Source of the DNA: Clostridia bacterium
Lineage (GTDB): Bacteria > Bacillota > Clostridia > Oscillospirales > Acutalibacteraceae
Assembly (NCBI GenBank): GCA_900771085.1
Contig: CAAGMR010000014.1
Coordinates: 1 to 64,000 of the forward strand
Length of the DNA: 64,000 bases
Direction of reading: 5' to 3'
The notes under the pieces were generated by a model, which had not been told where the DNA came from, did not search any database, and saw only the letters and a list, made by a program, of their open reading frames with translations. Made by a program: the position numbers and the translations under genes. Positions 15,375 through 23,963 of this stretch are shown one piece after another (position 1 is the stretch's first letter; every line of letters begins with the position of its first letter).

Positions 15375-16379
15375 ATGATAGAACCTATTAGCGCTCCAAA
15401 GTTTATTGGATCAATCAGAATTAAAGCTATTGCTTCTCTTCTGGTTATCGCAATTGCTTTAAGCACATTTGTAGCTGCAGGTGTACTTACAGCTTATTCC
15501 GTTAGCATTAAGGCAGACGGAGAAACAATGGAGCTTACGACAACAGAGCAGACTGTTAGTGCAGTCCTCGATGCAGCAGGAATAGAAGTCGGCGTCAATG
15601 ACGCAGTTGACTCTTCAGAATTCGAAGTAGGTAAAAATTCCGACGAAGGAAACAGAATTACCGTTTATCGTGCTGCTAATGTCACAATTAAAGAAAATGA
15701 TAAAACAGTTATGGACCTTGTTGTAGCAGGTACCGTAAAAGATGCCATTGAACAGTCAGGCGTAATCGTAGATGAAAGAGATACAGTAAACTACGATTCA
15801 GATGTTGAACTTACCGATGGTATGACAATTGAGATTTTTCATGGCTTCCCTGTAGAGGTTAAGGCAGATGGAAAAACACAGAAAATTTACACATACGAGG
15901 GAAGAGTAAAAGACGTCCTTGACAACGCTGAAATTACCCTCGAAAAAGCTGATTCTGTGGAACCATCCCTTGAAACACCTCTTGAGGAAGGTATGACAAT
16001 CAAGGTTAAGCGTGGTACTGAAAACAAGTCCGTTGTTCCAGGCAATACAAAGGGAGCACCTTCAGAGTATGTTGCAGTAATCAGAGGCTCAAGCACAGCT
16101 TATTCTGCAAGACCGGGTGCACTCACCGCTTCAGGTGTTCCTGCGGCTCGAGGCAGAGTAGCAGTTAACCCTAAGCAGATTCCTTATGGATCACAGCTTT
16201 ACATTGTTTCAGATGACGGCAGAGTTTATGGCTATGCTGTCGCTGCAGACACAGGCGGATTTGCCCGTCAGGGTTCAGCAGTAGTTGACCTTTACATGGA
16301 CACAAATGCTGAATGCTGCCAGTGGGGTCGCCGCAACGTTACCATTTATGTTATCTCATGGGGTAACGGCAGAGTTTAA
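15375..16379 (+). CDS. YabE-like ubiquitin-like/3D domain cell-wall protein
   Basis: The 334-residue protein has an N-terminal membrane anchor (about residues 15-40) followed by three DUF348-type ubiquitin-like repeats starting near 41, 98 and 157 (each with V..AL..AGI or similar). A C-terminal 3D domain spans about 238-334, containing VAVNPKQIPYGSQLYIV, AADTGGF and VDLYMD. Proteins of this type are extracellular wall-remodelling enzymes related to lytic transglycosylases and Rpf-like factors. The first of the three aspartates that name the 3D domain is asparagine here (VAVNP rather than VAVDP); the other two are present. No G5 domain is found. AAAGGAG lies seven bases before the ATG. Confidence 0.88.
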   Translation: MIEPISAPKFIGSIRIKAIASLLVIAIALSTFVAAGVLTAYSVSIKADGETMELTTTEQTVSAVLDAAGIEVGVNDAVDSSEFEVGKNSDEGNRITVYRAANVTIKENDKTVMDLVVAGTVKDAIEQSGVIVDERDTVNYDSDVELTDGMTIEIFHGFPVEVKADGKTQKIYTYEGRVKDVLDNAEITLEKADSVEPSLETPLEEGMTIKVKRGTENKSVVPGNTKGAPSEYVAVIRGSSTAYSARPGALTASGVPAARGRVAVNPKQIPYGSQLYIVSDDGRVYGYAVAADTGGFARQGSAVVDLYMDTNAECCQWGRRNVTIYVISWGNGRV

Positions 16380-16387
16380 AATTCAAA

Positions 16388-16422
16388 AAAAGCTCGGAGG
16401 AATAGCCCTCCGAGCTTTTTTA
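16388..16422 (+). terminator. Terminator of 3D-domain gene
   Basis: AGCTCGGAGG pairs with CCTCCGAGCT (16391-16400 with 16407-16416) and is followed by TTTTT. Confidence 0.9.
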
Positions 16423-16475
16423 ATTTATTTTAAAGTATTATAATTATATTTGTTTTGAACTTACGGGAAAGGGTG

Positions 16476-17096
16476 GTGATTGCTATAAGAGACCCGTATG
16501 AAGTTCTTGGCGTTCCTCGCGGCTCAAGCGAAGAGGAAGTTGCCAAAGCGTACAGGAAACTGGCCAAGCAGTATCACCCGGATCTTAACCCCGGAGATGA
16601 AACTGCCGCTAAAAAGATGAGCGAAGTCAATGAGGCTTATGACCGAATCAAAAAAGGCGAGACTCAGACTCCGTTTGGCTCTCAGGCATATGGCGGCGCA
16701 GGACAGAATCAATATGGCGCAGCGGGAGCGGATGAGTTTTATGAATGGTTCAGAAGAGCTCAGCAGGAAGCTGCCAGAAGAAATGCCGAGGCAGGAAATC
16801 AACAGCAGCAGTATTACACCGTAAGACGCGCAAGAGGCTGCGGATGCAGCAGATTCCTCCTGTGGTTCTTCGGATTACAGATTTTACTTTACTTCTTAAT
16901 GAGTCTTCTGTTCGGATCGCTCCTCGGAAGAAGCTATCGCGTTTACTACAGCAACGATACTGACAGAGACAGTCAGTACGAAAGCCAGTATCATTATATT
17001 GAGCCTGAATCAGGCAATAACCGTCAGATGTCATTCACGACAGATGACGGAACGGAATACCAGGTCGAATTTATGAATAACGAAAGGACGCTTTAA
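16476..17096 (+). CDS. Membrane-anchored DnaJ-domain protein
   Basis: A J domain covers roughly residues 5-65, with [17 protein letters not shown] and the essential HPD tripeptide in [11 protein letters not shown] glycine/glutamine-rich linker follows, then a cysteine-containing basic stretch and one or two hydrophobic helices at about 127-150 ([20 protein letters not shown]), then a polar C-terminal domain. J domains stimulate DnaK-type ATPases; the anchor would place this at the membrane. The start is uncertain: no ATG precedes the domain, and I chose GTG 16476 with GGGAAAGGG just upstream; GTG 16473 or TTG 16455 are alternatives. It forms a pair with the next gene. Confidence 0.75.
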   Translation: MIAIRDPYEVLGVPRGSSEEEVAKAYRKLAKQYHPDLNPGDETAAKKMSEVNEAYDRIKKGETQTPFGSQAYGGAGQNQYGAAGADEFYEWFRRAQQEAARRNAEAGNQQQQYYTVRRARGCGCSRFLLWFFGLQILLYFLMSLLFGSLLGRSYRVYYSNDTDRDSQYESQYHYIEPESGNNRQMSFTTDDGTEYQVEFMNNERTL

Positions 17097-17098
17097 AA

Positions 17099-17554
17099 TT
17101 GAAAGAGAAATTTGCAAAGTTTTCAGCAGGGAGAAATGGACTTGATGTGTGGAACTGTATATTGGCCGTTCTTACACTTGTTTTCATATTTGTATCGCTC
17201 ATTAAAGAGAATTTCATCTTTCTGATTTTTGCCGTTATTACTCTTATCATCTTTATCGTCAGAGCTCTTTCAAGAAATCTCGATAAAAGAAATAAAGAGA
17301 ATGAAGTATGGGTTTACGCCGGCAAATCAATTCGCAAGGAAACTGTTCTTGCGAAAAACCGCTGGAATGACAGAGGTACACATGTTTATAAGAAGTGCCC
17401 GAAATGTAAAAATGTACTTCGTATGAAAAGACATAAAGGCGACAAGGAAGTTACATGCCCTTATTGTGCCAATCATTTTGTAGTTAAAATCCGTATTCCA
17501 TCGGAAGAGGAAAAGGCTCAGAAAAAGGCAGGTAAGCAGAGCAGCACGAACTGA
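17099..17554 (+). CDS. Small membrane protein with zinc ribbon
   Basis: The 151-residue protein has two adjacent hydrophobic segments (about residues 17-36 and 42-58) and then a soluble domain with two CxxC pairs, CPKCKN near 102 and CPYCAN near 121, that fit a zinc ribbon. The rest is highly basic. The start is TTG at 17099 with GAAAGGACG upstream, three bases after the J-domain gene; the two are one operon. I do not recognise a characterised family; a role in protein quality control with the J-domain protein is only a contextual guess. Confidence 0.65.
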   Translation: MKEKFAKFSAGRNGLDVWNCILAVLTLVFIFVSLIKENFIFLIFAVITLIIFIVRALSRNLDKRNKENEVWVYAGKSIRKETVLAKNRWNDRGTHVYKKCPKCKNVLRMKRHKGDKEVTCPYCANHFVVKIRIPSEEEKAQKKAGKQSSTN

Positions 17555-17562
17555 TCACAGAT

Positions 17563-17615
17563 GCCCCTTTGAGAGGACACGAAGTCCACTCTCAAAGGGG
17601 CTGTTTATTTGATTT
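17563..17615 (+). terminator. Terminator after J-domain/zinc-ribbon pair
   Basis: GCCCCTTTGAGAG (17563-17575) pairs perfectly with 17589-17601; the downstream tract is T-rich but interrupted. Confidence 0.7.
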
Positions 17616-17676
17616 TTGTCGCTTAAAATGGTAACATTTTCTTTAATACATTATTAATTTGGGGGATTGCGGTCTC

Positions 17677-18771
17677 ATGGAAAAATACGATTATCTCATC
17701 GTCGGCAGCGGACTTTTTGGTGCCACATTTGCACACGAAGCTGTTGCCAAGGGCAAGAAGGTTTTAGTCCTTGAAAAAAGAGATCATATAGCAGGTAACA
17801 TCTATACCGAAAAAGTGGAGGACATTGACGTTCATCGCTACGGTGCTCATATATTCCATACATCAAACAAAGAAGTCTGGGACTATGTCAACAGCTTTGT
17901 TGAGTTCAATAACTTTGTGAACTCACCTGTTGCAAACTTCCGTGGAGAGATGTACAACATGCCTTTCAACATGAATACATTCTCAAAGATGTTTGGCATT
18001 TCTACTCCTGAGGAGGCAAAGGCCATCCTCGACAAGGAAAAAGCAGAAATTACAGGTGAACCGAAGAATCTTGAGGAACAGGCAATCAGCCTTGTTGGAC
18101 GCACTGTTTATACGAAGCTTGTAAAAGGCTATACAGAAAAGCAGTGGGGTCGTGACTGCACTGAACTTCCAAGTTTCATCATCAAGAGACTTCCTGTTCG
18201 CTTTACTTATGACAACAACTACTTTAACGACAAGTATCAGGGAATTCCTGAAGAAGGATATACAGCTCTCGTTGAGAGACTTCTTGAAGGCGCAGATGTA
18301 AAGACCGGCGTGAATTTCCTCGACGATAAGGAAAAGTGGCTCTCAATGGCTGACAAGTGCATTTACACAGGCCAGATAGATGAGTTCTATGATTATAGAC
18401 TCGGCAAGCTTGAGTGGAGAAGTCTCCGCTTCGAGACAGAAGTTCTCGATATGGAAAACTATCAGGGTGTAGCAGTAGTAAACTACACCGACCGCGAACC
18501 TGCATATACAAGAATCATTGAACATAAGCACTTTAACTTTGGCACACAGCCAAAGACTGTTGTAACAAAAGAATACCCATCCGACTGGAAAGAGGGTATG
18601 GAAGCTTACTATCCTGTAAACAACGATAAGAATGCAGCTCTTTACGAACAGTATGCCGAACTTGCAAAGGCAGAAGGCATAATCTTCGGCGGACGTCTTG
18701 CTCAGTACAAATACTTCGACATGGACGATACCGTTGAAGCAGCTCTTAACCTCGCAAAAACAGAACTTTAA
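17677..18771 (+). CDS. glf: UDP-galactopyranose mutase
   Basis: The 364-residue flavoenzyme interconverts UDP-galactopyranose and UDP-galactofuranose. The N-terminal FAD motif IVGSGLFGATFAHEA is followed by the family motifs RDHIAGNIYTE, YGAHIFHTSNKEVW, GYTEKQWG and YPVNNDKN, and the C-terminal GGRLAQYKYFDMDD. ATG 17677 follows GGGGGA by about 11 bases. It opens a polysaccharide cluster, so the surface glycan probably contains galactofuranose. Confidence 0.95.
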   Translation: MEKYDYLIVGSGLFGATFAHEAVAKGKKVLVLEKRDHIAGNIYTEKVEDIDVHRYGAHIFHTSNKEVWDYVNSFVEFNNFVNSPVANFRGEMYNMPFNMNTFSKMFGISTPEEAKAILDKEKAEITGEPKNLEEQAISLVGRTVYTKLVKGYTEKQWGRDCTELPSFIIKRLPVRFTYDNNYFNDKYQGIPEEGYTALVERLLEGADVKTGVNFLDDKEKWLSMADKCIYTGQIDEFYDYRLGKLEWRSLRFETEVLDMENYQGVAVVNYTDREPAYTRIIEHKHFNFGTQPKTVVTKEYPSDWKEGMEAYYPVNNDKNAALYEQYAELAKAEGIIFGGRLAQYKYFDMDDTVEAALNLAKTEL

Positions 18772-18783
18772 GGAGGCGGCAGC

Positions 18784-19842
18784 ATGTCCTGTCCAAAAGT
18801 CAGTATTATTATGCCGGTTTACGGCGTTGAAAATTATGTCGGCGGAGCCATTGAAAGTATCCAGGCACAGACTCTCGGGGATTGGGAACTTTACTGTGTC
18901 GATGACGGCTCAAAGGACAACAGCGGAGCCGTATGCGATTCCTATGCCGAAAAAGACAGCCGAATTAAAGTGATTCACAAGGAAAATGGCGGAGCACCAT
19001 CTGCGCGCAACGTTGCAATCGACCTCGCAGAGGGCGAGTATTTCTTCTTCTGCGATGCAGATGACTGGGCAGAGCCAACCATGCTCGAAGACATGGTTGC
19101 GATTGCTGATAAGAATAATTCTCAGCTCGTTGTCTCCGGCTTTTTCATCGATACATTTTACTCTGACACAGAGAAGTTCACTCAGGAGCAGTTCGTTCCT
19201 TCTGTAGTTTTTGAGACTCAGCAGGACTTCCGCGAGCACGCTCATGAGCTCTTTGACAGAAATCTTCTTTATACCCCTTGGAACAAGCTCTTTAAGGCAG
19301 ACTACATCAGAGAGAATAAGCTTTACTTCCCGCAGACATTCTGGGATGACTTTCCGTTTGTTCTTTCTGTAATCCGCGACATTGAGCGCGTTGCCGTAAC
19401 CGAAGATAAGTATTATCACTTCATCAGAAAAAGAGAAGAATCCGAAACAGCCCGCTACAGAAGCGACATGTATGACAAGCGCGAAGAGGAAGACGGATGG
19501 ATGAAAGACCTCTACAGCCACTGGAACGTGTGGTCCGATGACATAGAGGAGTTTATCGACAGAAGATACATTGAACGTCTTATCGGATGCGTTGAAAACG
19601 TTACAAACAAAAATTGTGACCTGAGCACTTTCAAAAAGCTTTCCACCATCAGAAAGATGATCAGAACAGATAGAGCACAAAAGGCCGTTAAGGGTGCAAA
19701 GCCTCGCTCAAAGTATATGAAGATTATGCTTATCCCTGTTAAGATGAAGAGCACCCTGCTCGTGTTTGCCGAGTCCAGTGTCATTTCTTACGTAAAGTCC
19801 GGCAACACAAAGCTCTTTGCAAAACTTAAGGCCGGAAGGTGA
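18784..19842 (+). CDS. Family 2 glycosyltransferase
   Basis: The 352-residue protein has a GT-A domain over the first 230 residues: VSIIMPVYGVENYV, the nucleotide-binding VDDGSKDNSG, GAPSARNVAI, and the metal-binding CDADDW as the DxD motif. The C-terminal third is basic with no membrane helices. It would transfer a sugar from a nucleotide donor to a growing surface glycan at the inner face of the membrane. AGGAGG lies eight bases upstream. The next glycosyltransferase starts five bases after the stop. Confidence 0.9.
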   Translation: MSCPKVSIIMPVYGVENYVGGAIESIQAQTLGDWELYCVDDGSKDNSGAVCDSYAEKDSRIKVIHKENGGAPSARNVAIDLAEGEYFFFCDADDWAEPTMLEDMVAIADKNNSQLVVSGFFIDTFYSDTEKFTQEQFVPSVVFETQQDFREHAHELFDRNLLYTPWNKLFKADYIRENKLYFPQTFWDDFPFVLSVIRDIERVAVTEDKYYHFIRKREESETARYRSDMYDKREEEDGWMKDLYSHWNVWSDDIEEFIDRRYIERLIGCVENVTNKNCDLSTFKKLSTIRKMIRTDRAQKAVKGAKPRSKYMKIMLIPVKMKSTLLVFAESSVISYVKSGNTKLFAKLKAGR

Positions 19843-19846
19843 TTAT

Positions 19847-20863
19847 TTGGCAAGGCTCAGTATTGTAATTCCCGTTTACAACGGCGACCGTTATATCGAC
19901 AGATTAATTGACTGTTTCAGAAACCAGTCGGTAAAGAATTTTAAACTGATTTTTGTCAACGACGGTTCAACAGACGGTTCTCTTGTAAAGCTTCAGTCAT
20001 ATGAGGACAGAACAGATCTGGGTTTCGATGTAACAGTAATAAATAAGCCTCAAGGCGGTGTCTCGTCTGCACGAAACGAAGGCCTTAAGGCAGTTGATAC
20101 AGATTACGTCAGCTTCGTTGACGTTGATGACCGCGTGTCTGGCGACTACGCGGAAACATTTGGAACCGTTCTCGGTGATTTTGATTTACTTTATTTCCAG
20201 TCTGAACGTGTGCCTGAAACCGGTCCGTTTCCAGATGATGAGAATGAGCTTGGAATAACAAGGATTAATTCCGGTTATATGCTTGATCTCATTGCCTACG
20301 ATCCAACCAGATACGGTGTCTACAATTTCTTCGCAAGAACAGATTTTATCCGTGATAATAAACTGGAGTTTGCCGAAGGTTACGCTTACTATGAGGATTA
20401 TGATTTCCTTTACAGAGCTACTGCACTTGCAAAGGACATAGCTTTCTCCGGTCACAGACTTTACTTCTATGTTATTTCTGATGACTCGGCTGTAGCCAAC
20501 TTCCGACTTGAGAGACTTTCAAACATTGAACTGCTTGAGAAGGACATTCCTTTCCTTAAGCAGTATGCACCAAAGTTTGTGGACAAGTTCGAGAGTGCGG
20601 TTATTCCTCGCATTTACTGGTCAGTGCTGTGGCAGTCGGCGCTTGCGTTCTCATTGCCTGACGCTCTGAAGTTTGCAAATGCGGGACAGTTTAAAGAGAA
20701 ACTGAAAACTCTTGAGAAGAACGAAAACCGAAAAGTATCACTGAGTACAATACTTTTTGAAATCTGTCCGCCGGCATTTTTTGCGGCTGCAAAGCTTCTT
20801 GGAAGATCCCGTTCAAAGCTTAAAAGAACAGATGTAAAACCGTTTATAGAATATTTCAGATAA
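19847..20863 (+). CDS. Family 2 glycosyltransferase
   Basis: The 338-residue protein is a second GT-A transferase. It shows LSIVIPVYNGDRYIDR at the N-terminus, FVNDGSTDGS, GGVSSARNEGL and VDVDDRVSG as the DxD motif. The start is TTG at 19847, with GGAAGGTG five bases upstream inside the end of the previous gene; no ATG fits. Sugar and acceptor cannot be predicted. It ends glf-GT-GT as one transcript before a strong terminator. Confidence 0.88.
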   Translation: MARLSIVIPVYNGDRYIDRLIDCFRNQSVKNFKLIFVNDGSTDGSLVKLQSYEDRTDLGFDVTVINKPQGGVSSARNEGLKAVDTDYVSFVDVDDRVSGDYAETFGTVLGDFDLLYFQSERVPETGPFPDDENELGITRINSGYMLDLIAYDPTRYGVYNFFARTDFIRDNKLEFAEGYAYYEDYDFLYRATALAKDIAFSGHRLYFYVISDDSAVANFRLERLSNIELLEKDIPFLKQYAPKFVDKFESAVIPRIYWSVLWQSALAFSLPDALKFANAGQFKEKLKTLEKNENRKVSLSTILFEICPPAFFAAAKLLGRSRSKLKRTDVKPFIEYFR

Positions 20864-20865
20864 AA

Positions 20866-20906
20866 AAACAAAGCCCCGACATTCTATGTCGGGGCTTTGT
20901 TTTTTA
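20866..20906 (+). terminator. Terminator of glf-glycosyltransferase operon
   Basis: A long perfect stem, CAAAGCCCCGACAT with its complement, encloses the loop TCT and is followed by TTTTTT. The A tract on the left would also terminate the opposite strand. Confidence 0.9.
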
Positions 20907-20928
20907 AGGCCTTTCCTAAGAAAGGATT

Positions 20929-21053
20929 CAGGCCGGATGGGGGAACATCCGGCCTGCCTTAAAATAGGAGAAAATGAAATGAAAAAGTGAGTAGGGTTTG
21001 GTAACCCAATTCATTAAGCTTATAAGTAAGGGGTGACTAGGCCCTTCAAGCTT
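20929..21053 (+). ncRNA. Unidentified structured element, copy A
   Basis: This contains three predicted stems: CAGGCCGGATG with its complement around a GGGGAA loop (20929-20956), a two-part stem AGTGA/TCATT plus GGGTT/AACCC (20986-21015), and AAGCTT/AAGCTT plus AAGGG/CCCTT (21016-21053). A 15-base purine-rich linker AATAGGAGAAAATGA (20963-20977) sits between stems 1 and 2. The same order recurs 284 bases downstream with different stem sequences. The element type is unknown to me. Confidence 0.55.
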
Positions 21054-21071
21054 GTTTACATAATACTTGTT

Positions 21072-21096
21072 ATTTCTTAAAGTAATCTTAAGAAAT
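21072..21096. other. Hairpin between the two structured elements
   Basis: ATTTCTTAA and TTAAGAAAT form a 9-bp perfect inverted repeat with a 7-base loop. There is no T tract. Confidence 0.4.
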
Positions 21097-21207
21097 GGCT
21101 TATTTATAGGTTTTTCTCGATATTTGTAAGATTTTGCAACAAAAGTCCGATTTTGATAGGTTGTTTCGTCAAAAAGCACAACTTTATCTGATACGTGTTA
21201 TAGCAAA

Positions 21208-21333
21208 AGCAAAAGCAGAGGCGGGGGACCTCTGCTTTTTGCTTTGAATAGGAGAAAATGAGTGAAAAATGAGTGGGACAATTAATCCCATTCTTCATTG
21301 CCGTCCGGGACTTGGCTCTTGACCCGTCCGGCT
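21208..21333 (+). ncRNA. Unidentified structured element, copy B
   Basis: This has the same architecture as copy A: stem AAAAGCAGAGG/CCTCTGCTTTT with a CGGGGGA loop, the identical linker AATAGGAGAAAATGA (21247-21261), stem AATGA/TCATT plus TGGGA/TCCCA (21268-21299), and stem GCCG/CGGC plus GGG/CCC (21300-21332). Stems are preserved while sequences differ, which supports RNA structure. It lies 140 bases upstream of the polysaccharide export genes, so it could be a leader element or a small RNA. Confidence 0.55.
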
Positions 21334-21469
21334 TGACTTAAATATACGACGGGTAACTAAATTTTACTTAAAAGATGTTAAAGGTTTATTTATTTGATAT
21401 ATAGGGGTGAAAATGGTAGAATATCCTGTGAGTTTATACTCGATTATCAGTACTGGTCGGGAGGGTTTT

Positions 21470-22276
21470 ATGAATATTTTTTCTGAAATAATTCATGAAC
21501 ATAAAGACTATTTCGAACAGACTTTAAAAATGGCGCGATCAGACCTCGGAAGAACCTATAGAGGCTCAGCTCTTGGCTGGTCCTGGGCTATTATTAAACC
21601 TGTTGTTACAATCATCATATACTGGTTTGCCATGAGCATCGGTCTCAGAAGCGGCCGCCCTCATGGAGACTATCCATATTTCCTCTGGCTCGTTTTCGGC
21701 ATGGTTCCTTGGTTTTACATCAGCGACATGCTGAACCGCGGAACAGACTGCATGAGAAAGTATCGTTACCTTATAACCAAGATTCATTATCCGGTTTCAA
21801 CGATTCCTACATTTATGAGCATTTCCAATCTCATTACCAATGCGTTGCTCCTGCTCGTAATTTATGTCATTTCTCTCTGCATGGGTCATGCACCGACTCT
21901 TTATAACCTGCAGATATTCTTCTATACATTCCTTTCATTCTGCTTCCTTACATCTTGGTCTCTTTTTGCAGGACCTATTTCAGCTATAAGCCAGGACTTC
22001 TCCAATCTTGTGCATTCATTTACATTTGCACTTCTCTGGATTTCCGGCATTTTCTATGAAGTAGATGATCTCGGCAATGCAACACTTGCCGCAATCCTTA
22101 AGCTTAACCCTATCACATACATTGTTCACGGCTATAGAGAAGCTTATATGGGCACAGGCTGGTTCTGGGAGCATCCTGTTCGCCTGGCTGTTTATCTTGC
22201 CGAACTTATTCTTATGTTCCTTCTCGGTCTCTGGAGTTACAGAAAACTCCGTAAAGAGATGCCGGACGTATTGTAA
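21470..22276 (+). CDS. ABC-2 polysaccharide export permease (Wzm/TagG-like)
   Basis: The 268-residue protein has six predicted membrane segments and the family block DLGRTYRGSALGWSWAIIKPVV near residues 23-44. Proteins of this kind export undecaprenyl-linked polysaccharides or teichoic acids together with an ATPase. I chose ATG 21470 (MNIFSEIIHEHKDY) with GGGAGGG five bases upstream and a typical family N-terminus; ATG 21413 or GTG 21407 upstream, also with a GGGG-type site, would add about 20 residues. The ATPase gene follows after 11 bases. Confidence 0.88.
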   Translation: MNIFSEIIHEHKDYFEQTLKMARSDLGRTYRGSALGWSWAIIKPVVTIIIYWFAMSIGLRSGRPHGDYPYFLWLVFGMVPWFYISDMLNRGTDCMRKYRYLITKIHYPVSTIPTFMSISNLITNALLLLVIYVISLCMGHAPTLYNLQIFFYTFLSFCFLTSWSLFAGPISAISQDFSNLVHSFTFALLWISGIFYEVDDLGNATLAAILKLNPITYIVHGYREAYMGTGWFWEHPVRLAVYLAELILMFLLGLWSYRKLRKEMPDVL

Positions 22277-22287
22277 GGAGGTAGACT

Positions 22288-23028
22288 ATGGCTGAACCAA
22301 TTATTAAGTTTGAACATGTTTCAAAGCGCTATAAGCTTTATTCCAGCAACAGACAGAAACTGGCTGCAATCTTCCTCAAGAATATTAAAGTTAAAACCAA
22401 AGATGCCGTAAATGACATCACATTTTCGGTTGAACCGGGTGAGGCAGTTGCCCTTGTTGGCGGCAACGGTGCCGGTAAGTCAACCATTCTTAAAATGATT
22501 ACCGGTGTTTGCTTCCCTACAGAAGGCGAAATCACTGTAAACGGACGTGTTTCCGCTTTACTTGAACTTACTGCAGGCTTCGAAGCAGAAATGACCGGAC
22601 GTGAAAACATTTACCTTCGAGGAACAACTTTAGGACTTACAAAAGAAGAAATCAGTGCATTGGAAGACGATATCATAGAGTTCGCAGATATCGGTGAATA
22701 CATCGATCAGCCGGTCCGCTCATATTCCAGCGGTATGAAGGCTCGTCTTGGCTTTGCAATCAATGCAAATGTTAATCCTGAAATTCTCATCGTCGACGAG
22801 GCTCTTTCTGTAGGCGACAAGAAATTCAAAAACAAGTGTCTTGCAAAGATTCGTCAGCTTATGGCCGACGACAACATTACACTTCTTCTTGTAACTCACA
22901 GTTCTGCTACGGCTAAGCAGTTCTGCAGCAGGGGCATCTTTATCAAGTCAGGTAAACTGATGTTTGACGGACCTATAGATGAAGCTGTAGAAAAGTATGA
23001 GGCTACAATAAAAAATAAAAAGAAGTAA
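22288..23028 (+). CDS. Polysaccharide ABC transporter ATP-binding protein (Wzt/TagH-like)
   Basis: The 246-residue ATPase has Walker A GGNGAGKST near 59-67, the PVRSYSSGMKARLGFAI signature near 145 and Walker B ILIVDEALSVGD near 166. The N-terminal FEHVSKRYKLYSSNRQKL and the ENIYLRGTTLGLT block are characteristic of the glycan and teichoic acid exporter subfamily. It lacks the C-terminal carbohydrate-binding extension of O-antigen Wzt proteins, so the exporter probably does not read a terminal sugar cap. AAGGAGG lies upstream. Confidence 0.92.
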   Translation: MAEPIIKFEHVSKRYKLYSSNRQKLAAIFLKNIKVKTKDAVNDITFSVEPGEAVALVGGNGAGKSTILKMITGVCFPTEGEITVNGRVSALLELTAGFEAEMTGRENIYLRGTTLGLTKEEISALEDDIIEFADIGEYIDQPVRSYSSGMKARLGFAINANVNPEILIVDEALSVGDKKFKNKCLAKIRQLMADDNITLLLVTHSSATAKQFCSRGIFIKSGKLMFDGPIDEAVEKYEATIKNKKK

Positions 23029-23051
23029 TGCTTCTTTAATAGGAGATTAAT

Positions 23052-23960
23052 ATGAAGACAACACTCGTAATCATGGCTGCAGGTATTGGCAGCAGATTTG
23101 GAACCGGCATAAAGCAGATGGAACCGGTTGGACCAAGCGGTGAAATCATCATAGACTATTCCATACATGATGCTATTGAGGCAGGCTTTGACAAGATCGT
23201 TTTCGTAATCAGAAACGATATTGCCGCTGACTTTAAAGAGGTCATAGGAAGCCGTATAGAAAAGAAAATAGAAGTGGCTTATGCTTATCAGGAACTTACT
23301 GATATTCCTGAAGGCTTCGAAGTGGGCAGCAGAACAAAACCCTGGGGAACAGGACATGCGGTTCTTGCCTGCAAGGGCCTTGTGAATGAGCCATTCGCTA
23401 TCATCAATGCCGATGACTACTATGGCAAGGAATGCTTCGTACAGATTCATGACTTCCTTGCTTCAGGTAAGGGCGCAACTACAGATAAATTTAATCTCTG
23501 CATGGCAGGCTTTATGCTTAAGAACACTCTTTCTGATAACGGCACAGTAACCCGTGGCGTTTGCAAAGAGAAGAATGGCTATCTCACAGAGATAGTAGAG
23601 ACAAAGCTCATTGAAAAAATCGATGGTCATGCTGCTGTAAGAACAGAAAACGGCATTAAGACATATGATGACGATACTGCAGTATCAATGAACATGTGGG
23701 GACTTCCTGCAGATTTCATCGATTACCTTGAAAAGGGATTCGCAGAGTTCCTCCAGGGCCTCGATGCTGACGATACCACAGCAGAGTACCTTATCCCGAT
23801 TATCATTGGTAACCTCATCAAAGAGAATAAGGCATCTGTTGCCGTTCTTCCTACTTCAGACAAGTGGTTTGGTATAACTTATAAGGAAGATACCATCCCT
23901 GTCCGTGAAGAGTTCAAAAAGCTGGTTGAACAGGGCCTTTATCCGGAGAACATTAAATAA
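23052..23960 (+). CDS. Sugar-phosphate nucleotidyltransferase-like protein
   Basis: The 302-residue protein has a nucleotidyltransferase fold: LVIMAAGIGSRFGTGIKQMEP, a variant of the activation loop (G-G-x-GTR type), near residue 5, and the INADDYYGKE metal-binding site near 117. Members activate sugar phosphates as UDP-, CDP- or GDP-sugars. The pattern resembles glucose-1-phosphate uridylyltransferases, but the WGTGHAVLACKGLV motif is also seen in uncharacterised relatives, so the sugar is not assigned. AGGAG lies upstream; it is in the export operon and would supply a precursor. Confidence 0.82.
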   Translation: MKTTLVIMAAGIGSRFGTGIKQMEPVGPSGEIIIDYSIHDAIEAGFDKIVFVIRNDIAADFKEVIGSRIEKKIEVAYAYQELTDIPEGFEVGSRTKPWGTGHAVLACKGLVNEPFAIINADDYYGKECFVQIHDFLASGKGATTDKFNLCMAGFMLKNTLSDNGTVTRGVCKEKNGYLTEIVETKLIEKIDGHAAVRTENGIKTYDDDTAVSMNMWGLPADFIDYLEKGFAEFLQGLDADDTTAEYLIPIIIGNLIKENKASVAVLPTSDKWFGITYKEDTIPVREEFKKLVEQGLYPENIK

Positions 23961-23963
23961 GAC

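Larger units (their letters stand above)
20907..21469. other. Long gene-free stretch inside the polysaccharide locus
   Basis: No supported protein gene lies here; it contains the two structured elements, one extra hairpin (21072-21096) and an additional small hairpin CCTTTC/GAAAGG at 20910-20925. Very short start-stop frames follow each AGGAGAAAATG but encode only two to four residues. No convincing promoter was found for the downstream export genes. Confidence 0.6.

Noticed and set aside
20971..20979. Tiny frames (two to four codons) after the AGGAG words of the duplicated elements
   Set aside because: They are too short to be peptide genes with confidence and do not keep the same sequence in the two copies.
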